Shown here in pieces: positions 25,901 to 34,140 of a stretch of 64,000 nucleotides of DNA. This DNA is from Strongylocentrotus droebachiensis. Its lineage: Eukaryota; Echinodermata; Echinoidea; Camarodonta; Strongylocentrotidae. Every line of letters starts with the position of its first letter. The stretch's first letter is position 1. A program made the position numbers and the translations under genes. A model generated the notes under the pieces. That model saw only the letters and a list, made by a program, of their open reading frames with translations, was not told the DNA's origin and did no database searches. Location: contig JAVYIG010000095.1 in assembly GCA_035222895.1 (NCBI GenBank), positions 682,001 to 746,000 on the forward strand, in the 5' to 3' direction.

Positions 25901-28315
25901 TATTCTTGTTTGATCTGTTTTCATTGTAGTTGTTCCTTGACGGTCCATACGGAGAGGGTCATCAGGACTGGTACCAGTATGAGGTGGCTGTGCTGGTAGG
26001 AGGGGGTATCGGTGTTACCCCATTTGCCTCCATCCTCAAGGACATCGTGAACAAATCGAGCATCGGTGCCCGCGTTACATGCAAGAAGGTGAGTGCGTCG
26101 ACGTGTATCTGTTCTTGCATCCAGCCTGTTCATATTACCCTCATTAAAAAAAAATCGTTTTACTTCATTTTGTAAGACATTATGGAAAATTAGAATTTAT
26201 GCATATTTTTTATTTCTGATTAAAAAAAGATGTATTTATTTATTTATTTTTTTAATATTTTTTATTTATTTATTTTAAATATTTTTGGGGTGGGGGTGTA
26301 GGGTTGAATTAACCAATGATAACATTTTGAATGGTTTGGAACAGAATACAACTGATAATTTATCTTACCAGAGTGAAAACGGGGCGATACATCGCGATTT
26401 CCTGAAACAGGACTTAAATAATTATGTGCACCGTGTATCCAAATAAATACGTGGATCTTTGATACATGAGCTAATGCGAAAAAATGGTATCCTTGCTACC
26501 CGATAATTCTTTGCAATTTCTTACACAAAATGAAGAAAAGAGACTTGAGAACTTTTCGGACAAATGTGACATTTAATCGTTGTTATTTCTTCTTCAGGTC
26601 TACTTCATCTGGGTGACCCGTACCCAGAAGCATTACGAATGGCTCACCGACATCATTCGAGATGTAGAGGACAATGACACAAATGATCTCGTCAGCGTTC
26701 ATATCTTCGTCACCCAATTCTTCCAGAAGTTCGATCTCCGAACTACTATGCTGGTAAGTATCTTCTATTTGTAGGAGTTGGTTAGGGATTTATGAAGAAT
26801 ATATCATGATTAAAGGACTTATATAAAACTCCAGTAAAGTCGAGATGTAGTTTTCTTTTTCTTCTTAAATTATGAGTGTGTATAGATGCGTATACTCACC
26901 TTTTTGTTCTTAATTTTTTTAACATTTAAGAAAAAAAGTAGTAGTAGTAGTAGTATTAGTAGTAGAAGTAGTAGTAGTGGTTAACTGCTATATACTAAAC
27001 TGAACCGAACAGAAATCAAGCAATTTGCTCAATGAGAAGAATAACCATCTATTCACGAGTTGTTCCAAATACCTCGGGGTGACTCTCAACGCCCCGAAAA
27101 GAGAGTATAAATATCGACGCTGAGTAATATCCTTGTCTTAATGGAGAGACATATAACAATTTTTTTTTTAATGAAATGAATGTTTCATTTGATCCCACGC
27201 GTATGATACATAAAGCTTTCCATCTTAACAAATATTTGAAAGTTTGTGCATTAGTAATGAAGATGATTAATTAATTTCATTGATACGAGTCTTTGATCAA
27301 TTTCATTAATATTTCTGTCCTTGATTAATTTCAAATATTGTTTGTGTCCCTTTCCCCTATAGTACATCTGTGAGCGTCATTTCCAGAAGATCTCCAACCG
27401 ATCTCTGTTCACTGGTCTCAAGTCCATCACTCATTTCGGACGTCCTCAGTTCACTTCTTTCCTTCAGTCACTAGAGGATGAACATCCGGGTGTAAGTATC
27501 TCACTATTCTCCTTGGCCAAGCATATTACCTTTCTTCCAGGTTAAAACCCCGACTTAGTGAGTAGATTTAGTCCACTGATGCATAGAGTACCAATAGTCG
27601 GCAATATCTCCATCCCCTAATCATTACCATAACTCTGTAACTAATTGATAAAACAATCATGTCGTTTTCGCATAACAATTGTTCCTTGACTGGATTCTTT
27701 TTGTTTATTAGTTAAAGTCACGTGTACAGAATAGAAAAACTTGACACTTGTTGCTCCTTGTAGCAGTGGAATATGTTAAAGTAAACCTCCCCAAAAAGGT
27801 TAAAACCCCGACTTAGTGAGTAGATTTAGTCCACTGATGCATAGAGTACCAATAGTCGGCAATATCTCCATCCCCTAATCATTACCATAACTCTGTAACT
27901 AATTGATAAAACAATCATGTCGTTTTCGCATAACAATTGTTCCTTGACTGGATTCTTTTTGTTTATTAGTTAAAGTCACGTGTACAGAATAGAAAAACTT
28001 GACACTTGTTGCTCCTTGTAGCAGTGGAATATGTTAAAGTAAACCTCCCCAAAAAGATGGTTTGGTGAACGAGTATATATTATCTACTAAACACCTCTCG
28101 TAATATAGTTTAGATAACATGAATCCTGTCTTCAATGATGATCTTGTTCAACATGAATGATTCTAATCAGAGTATTCTTTGTGTTTGAACAGGTGGGGAA
28201 GATTGGAGTGTTTAGCTGTGGTCCTCCAGGTATGACTGGCGGAGTGGAGCAGGCATGTGTAGACCTCAACAAGTTCGATGGAGCAGCTTTCATCCATCAC
28301 TATGAGAACTTCTAA
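732..28315 (+). CDS. DUOX: Dual oxidase (DUOX), 33 readable exons, 5' end outside window
   Basis: Membrane NADPH oxidase that passes electrons from cytosolic NADPH through FAD and two haems to oxygen outside the cell, giving hydrogen peroxide; sea urchin eggs use such an enzyme (Udx1) at fertilisation. I spliced it by hand: 732-830, 2937-3035, 5432-5587, 8051-8155, 8831-8926, 9380-9541, 10293-10477, 10905-11130, 11767-11930, 12946-13021, 13418-13514, 14214-14340, 15027-15123, 15675-15868, 16337-16515, 17124-17242, 17639-17797, 18225-18344, 18718-18851, 19298-19561, 20038-20260, 20621-20714, 21290-21465, 21933-22053, 22539-22792, 23236-23466, 23827-23970, 24304-24585, 25267-25496, 25930-26088, 26598-26753, 27363-27491, 28193-28315. 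All junctions are GT-AG and in phase, giving about 1,726 residues, of which about 1,573 lie from the peroxidase domain onward. No start codon or signal peptide is visible; the first readable exon begins mid-codon. The family assignment is secure; the four 5' exons are less certain because they are not conserved. Confidence 0.95.
1639..1805. mobile_element. TTAA-flanked MITE (family B), copy 1
   Basis: A 167-bp element with ends GGCCCCACTGCACTA and GCGGAGGGGCT, bounded by TTAA at 1635-1638 and 1806-1809. The sister repeat units (for example 4263-4805) have a single TTAA at the same place, so the empty site can be read directly. Two more copies lie at 48859-49044 and 53138-53270. TTAA targeting suggests a piggyBac- or Kolobok-type transposase; none is encoded here. 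Confidence 0.85.
2572..2726. mobile_element. MITE family A, copy 2
   Basis: The same inverted ends as 485-620, with GGGCCCCGTC on the left and GACGGTGCCC on the right. It is slightly longer than copy 1 because a TTGCGATTGATAT-like core segment is repeated. It travelled here with the exon duplication and is not a fresh insertion. Confidence 0.8.
2937..3035 (+). CDS. DUOX: Mucin-like DUOX exon, copy 2 (tandem duplicate)
   Basis: The second copy of the 99-nt phase 1-1 exon, with the same splice borders and no stop in frame. It differs from copy 1 at only a few codons, for example QNNTT becomes LNDTT and EAPT becomes EATT. One sequon is lost and others stay. The surrounding intron is duplicated too, so the exon was copied as part of a segment of about 2 kb. 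Confidence 0.6.
5432..5587 (+). CDS. DUOX: Mucin-like DUOX exon with internal 36-bp repeat
   Basis: A 156-nt phase 1-1 exon with acceptor CCACAG and donor GTAGGA. It encodes 51 codons. A 36-bp unit (12 residues, [12 protein letters not shown]) occurs at 5470-5505 and 5506-5541, then starts again at 5542. Each unit carries an NGT sequon and several Thr. The compatible phase and the Thr/Ala/Asn composition tie it to the exons on either side. Another frame is also open and reads as His/Asp-rich repeats; that is a by-product of the repeat and has no splice support. Confidence 0.6.
5708..6165 (+). repeat. Tandem duplication, ~225-bp period
   Basis: Two adjacent copies, 5708-5939 and 5940-6165, share TACAACCATTTTAGATT, TTTCTTTCTGCAGCT and TACAGGATCAATGGAGCTTT at corresponding places with scattered differences. 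It lies in the intron between the third and fourth mucin-like exons. The last shared motif resembles the start of DUOX exon 5. Confidence 0.8.
6191..6277. repeat. GC-rich near-palindrome (hairpin)
   Basis: Arms of about 38 bp pair GGGGACGTTACATCC with GGATGTAACGCCCCC, and ATCACCCCGAGG with CGAGGGGTGATC, around a short CCTGC centre. It stands out as a GC-rich island in AT-rich intron. It may be a short foldback element; no target duplication is obvious. Confidence 0.7.
6330..6590. repeat. Dispersed repeat shared with 43100-43520
   Basis: Both places contain AAAATCTACCAAGA-like sequence, then GAGTAAA-ATTGG, CATCGCAGAAAATCTGAGACAC, TGTTAATCT, and later TTTCGACCAATC plus AGAGAGGTATA. The spacing differs because the second copy has an internal insertion. 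It is unclassified and has no coding capacity. Confidence 0.6.
7553..7693. repeat. (CT)n microsatellite
   Basis: A nearly pure CT dinucleotide tract with TTTC interruptions. Open frames through it on both strands are low-complexity artefacts. Confidence 0.95.
8051..8155 (+). CDS. DUOX: Thr/Pro-rich to acidic linker exon of DUOX
   Basis: A 105-nt phase 1-1 exon after a strong pyrimidine tract and TTTCAG. It encodes 34 residues, first Thr/Pro/Ala-rich ([10 protein letters not shown]) and then acidic (VDEDEPIV), and joins in frame to the exon with the conserved [13 protein letters not shown] start of the peroxidase domain. It is therefore the junction between the mucin-like stalk and the peroxidase-homology domain. 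Confidence 0.75.
8457..8632. repeat. (GAT)n plus (GGA)n microsatellite
   Basis: A compound purine-rich tract: GATGAT/ATGATAAT, then GGAGGAGGA, ending in a G run. It lies in the intron between DUOX exons 4 and 5. Confidence 0.95.
8831..17242 (+). CDS. DUOX: DUOX exons 5-16: peroxidase-homology domain
   Basis: Twelve exons encode about 570 residues of the extracellular animal haem-peroxidase fold. In order they show [14 protein letters not shown] (exon 5), [10 protein letters not shown] (exon 6), [15 protein letters not shown] (exon 8), [10 protein letters not shown] (exon 9), the proximal-haem segment [11 protein letters not shown] (exon 11), and [18 protein letters not shown] (exon 14). Where classical peroxidases have the distal GQxxDHD-type motif, exons 6-7 read [13 protein letters not shown] with no distal His, as in DUOX of other animals. 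By family knowledge it may therefore help release hydrogen peroxide and not act as a full peroxidase. Introns here carry a zinc-finger-bearing TIR element (12398-12826) and a CT tract (16620-16935). Confidence 0.95.
9640..9905. repeat. (AAT/GAT)n microsatellite
   Basis: About 265 bp of imperfect AATAATGATAAT repeats between DUOX exons 6 and 7; a short (AT)n run follows near 9991-10010. Confidence 0.95.
10697..10844. mobile_element. Foldback MITE with GGGCCCGTTTCAC ends
   Basis: Ends GGGCCCGTTTCACAAA and TTTGTGAAACGGGTCCC, with subterminal TGACAAATGACA / TGTCATTTGTCA, make nearly the whole 148 bp able to fold back. A single similar end, TATGAAACAGGGCCC, occurs near 50066-50080. It lies in the intron before DUOX exon 8. 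Confidence 0.75.
12398..12826. mobile_element. TIR element with 5-bp GTAAT target duplication and a zinc-finger fragment
   Basis: Left end CAGGGGCGGATCTAG and right end CTAGATCCGCTTCTG are imperfect inverted repeats (13 of 15), flanked by GTAAT at 12393-12397 and 12827-12831. Inside are G-rich stretches, a GATGCGGAGCATCGTC palindrome, a poly-T run and, on the minus strand, a C2H2 zinc-finger remnant. The superfamily is not assigned. Confidence 0.75.
12609..12725 (-). pseudogene. C2H2 zinc-finger fragment inside the TIR element
   Basis: On the minus strand the sequence reads [18 protein letters not shown] then [14 protein letters not shown] and a stop: one zinc finger with CxxC, the conserved Phe, Leu and first His. 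The second His and the TGEKP linker have decayed. Upstream it dissolves into a Lys-rich translation of a poly-T tract. It is a broken piece of a zinc-finger gene and not a functional exon. Confidence 0.65.
14520..14600. repeat. (TTTTGA)n / poly-T tract
   Basis: A T-rich run of repeated GATTTTGATTTT ending in a G-rich stretch, between DUOX exons 12 and 13. Confidence 0.85.
15445..15631. mobile_element. Possible MITE with CAGTGACGTATCCAG-type ends
   Basis: The left end CAGTGACGTATCCAG and the right end CTGGGTACGCCTCTG are rough inverted repeats (10 of 15) around a G-rich core. No clear target duplication is seen. It lies just before DUOX exon 14. Confidence 0.4.
16620..16935. repeat. CT-rich microsatellite with 100-bp internal repeat
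   Basis: About 315 bp of (CT)n in which GTCACCGAACTTCCC(CT) and the following TTCTCTGTTTCCCAC plus CACCACTCTTCTCTC recur at about 16679 and 16768, so a minisatellite lies within the dinucleotide tract. Confidence 0.85.
17639..18344 (+). CDS. DUOX: DUOX exons 17-18: first membrane segment
   Basis: Exon 17 (17639-17797) closes the extracellular domain with a Cys-bearing [10 protein letters not shown] segment and an NRT sequon, then enters a hydrophobic run ([14 protein letters not shown]). Exon 18 (18225-18344) continues it with [15 protein letters not shown] and then basic residues. This is the extra transmembrane helix that sets DUOX apart from six-helix NOX enzymes and puts the peroxidase-homology domain outside. 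The intron after exon 18 is CT-rich. Confidence 0.93.
18718..19561 (+). CDS. DUOX: DUOX exons 19-20: intracellular PH-like domain
   Basis: Two exons (18718-18851, 19298-19561) encode about 130 residues with the look of the DUOX pleckstrin-homology-like domain: a beta-rich stretch ([18 protein letters not shown]), then [19 protein letters not shown], then an amphipathic helix. In DUOX this cytosolic domain sits between the first membrane helix and the EF-hands and helps pass calcium control to the dehydrogenase domain. The assignment rests on order in the protein and residue pattern. Confidence 0.85.
20038..21465 (+). CDS. DUOX: DUOX exons 21-23: EF-hand calcium-sensor module
   Basis: Exon 21 (20038-20260) ends with a full EF-hand loop, [13 protein letters not shown], and exon 22 (20621-20714) carries a second, [13 protein letters not shown]. 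Both keep the Asp/Ser/Glu ligands and the central Gly. Exon 23 (21290-21465) has a third helix-loop-helix around [11 protein letters not shown] that lacks a canonical loop and probably does not bind calcium. Two working loops plus one degenerate one match the DUOX pattern; calcium binding switches on the oxidase. The intron between exons 22 and 23 holds an (AATAATGAT)n tract. Confidence 0.93.
21007..21143. repeat. (AAT/GAT)n microsatellite
   Basis: Imperfect AATAATGATAATA repeats in the intron between DUOX exons 22 and 23. Confidence 0.9.
21933..22792 (+). CDS. DUOX: DUOX exons 24-25: basic linker and second membrane helix
   Basis: Exon 24 (21933-22053) and exon 25 (22539-22792) encode a basic, Gly/Ser-rich cytosolic linker ([11 protein letters not shown], then several Arg/Lys) and then [23 protein letters not shown] cut here to its hydrophobic core [15 protein letters not shown], the start of the NOX membrane domain. 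The linker varies between species. Its many Ser/Thr next to Arg/Lys could be kinase sites, but that is only inference. Confidence 0.9.
22253..22293. repeat. Perfect 40-bp palindrome
   Basis: ATTTGATCAATAATAG and the reverse half TTATTGATCAAAT meet around a TTTATT centre, so the strand can form a hairpin. AT-rich, in the intron between DUOX exons 24 and 25; possibly the core of a foldback element. Confidence 0.6.
23236..24585 (+). CDS. DUOX: DUOX exons 26-28: haem-binding ferric-reductase membrane domain
   Basis: Exons 23236-23466, 23827-23970 and 24304-24585 encode the core transmembrane helices. Candidate haem ligands are visible as in NOX2: His in ALNMHKLIA and in [11 protein letters not shown] (third helix), and the pair 13 residues apart in [17 protein letters not shown] (fifth helix). 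The segment [19 protein letters not shown] is the usual loop before the third helix. The two haems stacked here carry electrons across the membrane. All expected ligands are present, so the enzyme looks functional. Confidence 0.95.
24976..25132. mobile_element. MITE family A, copy 3
   Basis: An independent insertion in the intron between DUOX exons 28 and 29. Ends read GGCCCATCTTACAAAGAG and TTTGTAAGACGGGGCCC, and the core has the same CAATCGCAAG / TTGCGATTGATATCGATCG arrangement. Confidence 0.8.
25267..28315 (+). CDS. DUOX: DUOX exons 29-33: FAD/NADPH dehydrogenase domain and C-terminus
   Basis: Exon 29 (25267-25496) has the FAD motif HPFTLTSAP. Exon 30 (25930-26088) has [10 protein letters not shown] and the glycine loop [13 protein letters not shown]. 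Exon 31 (26598-26753) has [16 protein letters not shown]. Exon 32 (27363-27491) has FGRPQF. Exon 33 (28193-28315) has [10 protein letters not shown] and ends in HHYENF, the aromatic C-terminus typical of NOX/DUOX, followed by TAA at 28313-28315. All expected FAD and NADPH contacts are present. The last intron contains a perfect 258-bp tandem duplication. Confidence 0.96.
27541..28056 (+). repeat. Exact 258-bp tandem duplication
   Basis: Copies 27541-27798 and 27799-28056 appear identical throughout in the last DUOX intron. Each starts GTTAAAACCCCGACTTAG and ends ACCTCCCCAAAAAG. The lack of any difference means a very recent duplication or an assembly artefact. Splice sites of the flanking exons are untouched. 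Confidence 0.95.
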
Positions 28316-28705
28316 AGATTGCATCCGAGAACCAGCACCTCCAATGACGCGACAGAGGGAACATGCACACAGAGGCTTAATACCTTGCGTGGCTTGAAGA
28401 ACCGGGGCAACTATATATTTATTGCAAGGGTAGACTATGGCCATGAATGCATTGATCTTTACCCTGTGTCACGCATAGTAATAAATTGCTGTTTTTCATT
28501 TCAAATGTACTTTATCACGTAGTACAAAATAGATACAAACACATTTATTGAATATTATAATATTTTACATATTAATGTTAAGAACTTTATGAGTAGGATG
28601 GGAGTCTATACATTAGTACACCATGGTTACCGGAGGTTTTTTTCTCACACTTTTTGTATGTATTTGGATGGCAAATGACATGAAAGGATTCATTGTTTAA
28701 ATAAA
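28316..28705 (+). other. Probable DUOX 3' UTR with poly(A) signals
   Basis: Non-coding sequence straight after the DUOX stop. AATAAA hexamers occur at 28480-28485 and 28700-28705, so two alternative 3' ends are possible. There is no transcript evidence. Confidence 0.5.
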
Positions 28706-28983
28706 GAGAGCTTACGGTAAATGAGATCTGAGATAACGTATTTGTGTATAACATTCTGAAACTTGTTCTATATAATTGACTGAATTTAAAAGTACTACAT
28801 GTATAGCAATCTACTTTTGTTCAAGTATTTCACTTGGTATTGTTTTTACGTTGTGCATTGTCCATAAACGTTGGTACTTAAATGAGGGGTGTTTTGTGGC
28901 ACCGTTGAGACTTTAGTGTAGATATCAAAGTAGACGTAGCTTGTGGACTAAAACAGACAAAATATAGCAAAAGAATATTACCA

Positions 28984-29269
28984 GGGGTGTTTCAAAAAGA
29001 TCCTAAGTTTGACTTAACCATTATGAAAAGCAGTTAGCATCTTTGAAAAAGTTATTTAAAAGGCATTAATGTTGATTAAAATCATTCATATTTTCTATTA
29101 CAGTATTAAGGAGATTTCATGTTCTTAATGTTGAATTTATGAACAGTCAAAAATACCTGAATTTTTGCTTTTTGATATATTTTTATCTTATCGCTACAAA
29201 TGGCTCTCCATAATGCTAAGTCCAACTTAGAGTTCAGTTTGACTTAGGATCTTTGTGAAACACCCCCCC
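28984..29269. mobile_element. MITE family C, copy 1
   Basis: Ends GGGGTGTTTCAAAAAGATCC and GGATCTTTGTGAAACACCCC are inverted repeats, followed inside by AAGTTTGACTTA / CAGTTTGACTTAGG. About 285 bp, no coding capacity. A second copy lies at 39484-39849 in a DUOXA intron. Confidence 0.8.
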
Positions 29270-30597
29270 TATCAGAATTTTACCGCATTTTGAGAATGAT
29301 GTTATTAGGTGGAGCATTCGTTTTCGTCGTTCTGTGTTCCTTGTTGACACTAGAGACATGTATTATGGATGCAGACTGTAGGCGATAGCAAAGTGTGAAT
29401 CTGGTATATCGGTGTTTTTGCTAAATCTGACTTCGTTGAATATTGTAACAGACTAGGATTGAGTGTATGTTTGAAGAATGAAGTTAGCAAAGAATACGCG
29501 GTTAGGCATATTTATGTTTTGGATGAACGTGAATGAAATACCTGAATTTACCTATTAATAGTTGAAGAGATGTAGTGATAACATTCACGTTTAAAGAAAT
29601 TATTTTTAAATTGTGTTTTTGTATGTCCTTTTTGAATGTTTTTGTGCCTGGTGTGTATTGTTGTGTGAATTTGTAGCGAGATTATAATCAGGCCTACACT
29701 ACACGTGTATGGCTACCCGACAAGGTATATTAAAACGAAGAAAGCATTTAAACTTACAAACAATTTATATTGCGTGTTGTATAATGGGAAGGTACACGAG
29801 AATATCATGTTAAAGAAATCACTGGAATAACTCCTTATTGGTACGCAGAATTAAATGTGATCGGTTGTATTACGGTTTTAAAACCGTTTTTTACAACTAA
29901 ACAAATCTCGGTAATAAATGGAAATTAATACCTTCAGCTCTTTCGATACATAACCTATGTGCAATTTTAGCTGCAAAGAAATTTGTTAATAGAGACCACT
30001 TTTTAAGTCATGCATGATTATATAAATCTCGTCTTTCAATTTGAAGCATAACAATAAATAATTGATATCGACGATGAAAGCACATATTTCAATTTTTGAG
30101 TGATGGAAATGAGTGTGTATGTTGCTTAGAAGTAAAAAGATATGTATATATTCATATGACATTTCATTTAATAGAGTCAATAAATAGAATTGCATTTTTA
30201 GCTTTCAGAAGCATTAATGTTTGTGGTGTATGTCAGTACAAAAATAAACGACTAATAAAGAAAAGTTACGCCTATTTGAAATAAGCTATGAATATATGTA
30301 TAACCAGATTTGTTTATATTTTGTTTGTCTTCCCGATACGGTCTAGTAAAAACGAATAGTTCAAACTCTATGCATAAAAATGTACAAACATATGTGGAGA
30401 ACGATAAGTTCGGTGTTTCGTTTTGTTTATTTTTGTATCTTTGGATGGATAAATAAAAGGATTTTTGTAGAAGATACATTTTCATATTATGTTTTGAAGT
30501 GCTCCTTATTTCGTATGAAACTAGCATTCAAAAACTACAACTTAGAAACCACCTTGACATATTTCATGTTTGGTTCTTGTGTGAATATAATGACGAC

Positions 30598-30599
30598 TG

Positions 30600-30631
<32 letters not shown>

Positions 30632-30720
30632 TTGATGGGTATAATGGTGATGGGTATAATGATGATGGTTTTAATGGTGATGGCTATTATGATGATGGTG
30701 ATGATGATGATGATGATATA
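30598..30720. repeat. (GAT)n microsatellite
   Basis: GATGATGAT array with GGTTATAATG-type interruptions. Open frames through it are artefacts of the repeat. Confidence 0.95.
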
Positions 30721-31507
30721 TATTAAGAGACTCTAAAAAGGCAGGTAACCTTTGTGTTTTAAACGTGAAATTCGAAACTTAAAAACGGAAAAAAACAAAA
30801 CACAAAATACTAAATTAGATCACATTAAAATATGCATTTTACATTCTTTTGTAAAATTAAGAAACCTGAGGCATACATAACTGCGAGAATAGGAATTTTT
30901 CAAGAGACATTTTTAAGGTAGCAAATGAGGAATTTCTGTGGTACAGGGTGGGATCTAATAGTTCCAGTTTTTATACGGCTGCTCTTTTTTCTGGCCAGGA
31001 AAGTAAATAGCAGGAAATTACTTAAAAGAGAAAACTCACTCGTTGTCAAGACTCTGAAATAGTTCCTGAAATTTCACTGATTACATATCAATATAAGCAA
31101 ACCTGAAATCATTCCTTGGAATTCGGGGATGCTCTTAAAACGAGTGCATATCACAAGAAGACAGTTCATTTGCATTGAACTAGATTTAGTGGGAAAATTG
31201 GAAATTAATTACTCATTTTATCTGATATATTTTGACAAGAACGCACAGACGGGACAAAGTGTGCGGTGCATTTTAAGAAACATAAAAATACTTGAATAAA
31301 TAAAAAAAAAAAAAAAAAAAAAAAACATACTGAAGATGAAATAGCATATTGATGGTCCAAGTCTGTAAGATATACTGGATAGAATTGTTTTACAAATATC
31401 TGACTTGTTTGAGCTAACATACCGGATTTACAACAAAGCCGCCGTTTGGCATCAACAGTTTTGGATTAATATGGTAAATTCAAGTTCCAGGATTCGTATT
31501 TCTTGGC

Positions 31508-31653
31508 ATCATTTCGCGAAACCTTCGTAAATGCAAGTTCACGTACCGACATCACATTGAAACGAGTGTTCATTTTGATACAAGCTTTTCAATGATTTGT
31601 CCTCGAACTTGTACTTTTGACTGTCTCGTAAAACACTGCCCTGGCTCAGCTTT
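31508..31653. mobile_element. MITE family D, degenerate copy
   Basis: Contains CGCGAAACCTTCGTAAATGC and CGACATCACATTGAAACG on the left and CCTCGAACTTGTACTTTTGA with CTCGTAAAACACTGCCCTG on the right, a decayed version of the element at 31672-31789. Confidence 0.6.
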
Positions 31654-31671
31654 AGTCATTGGTTTATTATG

Positions 31672-31789
31672 CAGGGCTACGTCTCACGAAACTGTCATAA
31701 GTACAAGTTCGGCGACATCCCGTTCACACGCGTTTCAATGGGATGTCGCTGAACTTGTACTTATGACGGTTTCGTGAGACGCAGCCCTG
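31672..31789. mobile_element. MITE family D, intact palindromic copy
   Basis: CAGGGCTACGTCTCACGAAA and TTTCGTGAGACGCAGCCCTG are near-perfect inverted ends, and pairing continues through GTCATAAGTACAAGTTC / GAACTTGTACTTATGAC and GGCGACATCCC / GGGATGTCGC. Almost all 118 bp is one hairpin. Other copies: 31508-31653 and 44881-44990. Confidence 0.85.
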
Positions 31790-31807
31790 TTGTGTTGCTG
31801 GTTCATT

Positions 31808-31920
31808 GGGGACTTTTAGATTTGCACAACGACAACGTGGATTGCTACGATCGACGTCCTTTTAATGCACTGCCTTGAATGGACGTCACACGTATCAGTC
31901 CACGCAAATCTAAAAGTCCC
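31808..31920. mobile_element. Small foldback element, GGGACTTTTAGATTTGC ends
   Basis: GGGGACTTTTAGATTTGC on the left pairs with GCAAATCTAAAAGTCCC on the right, with ACGTCC/GGACGT in the centre. About 113 bp, only 18 bp from the family D element. Confidence 0.75.
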
Positions 31921-34106
31921 TATTCCCAAAAATCTGTGTCCCTGCCAAAGTAGAGTCTGTTACAGCAGAATAAGAACGCCTGTTTGGATCTCCTTAGTGA
32001 TGGGATTAAGGAGATGGCCCATTACATTAACAATTGTGTGCCTTTTAACAATAGAAGAATAGATAGTCTGTAGGTTCAAACCTTGGATGCACTATCCCAC
32101 TACCTTAACAAAACAAAACAACAACAAGAAATGAACCTCAATAGCACTGTCGAAGTAAATACTATAGAAAAAATATAAATATTATCATAAAATATTACAA
32201 TCCAAGACTCAATTGCAGTAACATGACTTTTGTGATACGTAAAAAAAGAGAAATGAAATAAAGTATACAAAAGATATGAGTTTCTTTAAGAGATGTGATA
32301 TGTTTTAAATTATAAACGATGAAATATACACCGAATTAAAGAAATCACACTTTTCTATTAAATATATCATAGTCAAAATATATATTAAGTAGACGAAATG
32401 TATTTTGTTCACTGAACCAACGGTCGCTTGAAATCACTTATCTACTAAATATTTTACATAGAGTCTGTTCCGAAAGACTAACTTAATATGACCCAAATGC
32501 CCAAGTTGAGATCGGACCTTCTGCTTCTGCAAATCCTGGCTGGAAAAACTCGCGGACGTTCGATCTGCAGTTAGTGTTGTCAAACAGACAAACCCGGTCG
32601 TCCTAGAGTAGTTTTCTTGGCATCTCATCCACAACTAAGATAACGACAGCGTTAAGGACAAAACCTATTTACCAAAGGAAGGAAATCACTCTGAAGTATG
32701 ATTGAAACCTATTTAAATGATACGTTTGGGTTTTTTCTAAATTTTTATTTTACACGATCTTCTTCATGATGGCGTGAGGTTGTGCTTTTGCTGATATCCG
32801 GATATACATTTACTGATATCTGCTAATGCAGAATCAAGGTAAGATGATATTTTGTTAAAAGTTTAATGTAGATAACAAGTCAGAGTAAATATGTGTAAAT
32901 GTTATCCCATAACAACGAATTATCATTAGTATGTTTCGATTTCATTTTGTGAATAGGATTGTGTAATTTTGACATACCCAGTTGTAACCTAACCCAAATC
33001 ATTACAAAGAAAACGGAATAGAAACCGTATCCCAATCCATGTTCTATAATGTTCCTAAATTAATCTAGAAATGTAGCATTATTGCGTTCAAGTTCAAGGA
33101 AGCGGATGATTCGTCTCTAGCTCGACGGTTATATGTAATACACCTCAACGTACTGTGAACAAATTACTTGCACATAGCATTCGCTCTCGAAGACAACATA
33201 GTAAACATGCATATGGAGACCAAAAATCAATAAGCATTACCATGAATCCGACATGCCCTCACAATGGCGTTAGTCCTTGAATAACAAAGAGTGTTCACAA
33301 TTCCTTGAGAGCTCTATCTTAGAAAATACCCGCTATTTATATGAAGGTATTATTTAATGTAGTATTTTCTTGATTTACATTTGATTTGGTCAGCATCGGA
33401 TACATGTTTCTTCGATACCAGAACAAGTCATTTGTTCCCAATTTGTATAACCCATCGAGACGAATACCGGTATCGTGCTCATGAAAGTTATGAAATCAGT
33501 ATTGTACATAAAAAGGCATGAATACATGTCATGTTTTTAGAATGCCTACACTTATTTTGGGGGGTGAGGTTTCCTTTAACGAACTCCTGGCTCTCAAGAG
33601 ACAAACTTCATAATACCTCCTCAAATTTCGCATTTTTTACTTTATGATACTTTAATATTTTATGTTAGGGAACCTAAATTACAAGCTACGCTTTCCTAAG
33701 TTTCTTCCGCAATACAGCAAGCAATTATCTTCTTAGTTTCATTTGTATATTTTTTACTGCATTGCACTACCATATTATGTATATTTCTCGTTTGTTAATA
33801 TTTTGATTAGAATGACTTTGTAAAAACAAAAGTTGGTAAATTTTATATGCTGATTTTTATTGTGGAAAATAAATGAAACGAAATGAAGTGAAATAGGGTC
33901 CAACATGGTATGGGGTTGTCGAGCTGTGTTAAGGTCATAATGTACATTCATGTTCTTACTCTTCTTAAATACAACGAAAATGATTATAAGGGATTATGTA
34001 TAGATGTTATAATAAAAGATTGAATCAAAATACAGTTTAAGGTAAGCCCTAACCACAAACTCAAATTCATGGTTTGTTCTAACAAAACAACAAAATATAT
34101 ATTTAG

Positions 34107-34140
34107 TCTCTTTTCAGCCTAATTCATGATCTAGCGGACA
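34107..34140 (+). promoter_or_regulatory. Probable 5' UTR of DUOXA with tiny upstream ORF
   Basis: CTCTTTTCAG near 34110-34119 looks like a splice acceptor, implying a 5' UTR intron. Between it and the start lies ATGATCTAG, a two-codon upstream ORF ending 9 nt before the DUOXA ATG. It could lower translation; that is inference. Confidence 0.4.

Larger units (their letters stand above)
28706..34140. other. DUOX-DUOXA intergenic region
   Basis: About 5.4 kb of AT-rich sequence with no ORF that looks like an exon. It holds four foldback elements (28984-29269, 31508-31653, 31672-31789, 31808-31920), a (GAT)n tract at 30598-30720 and a poly-A run near 31303-31325. The promoter and 5' UTR of DUOXA should lie at its right end. 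Confidence 0.7.
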
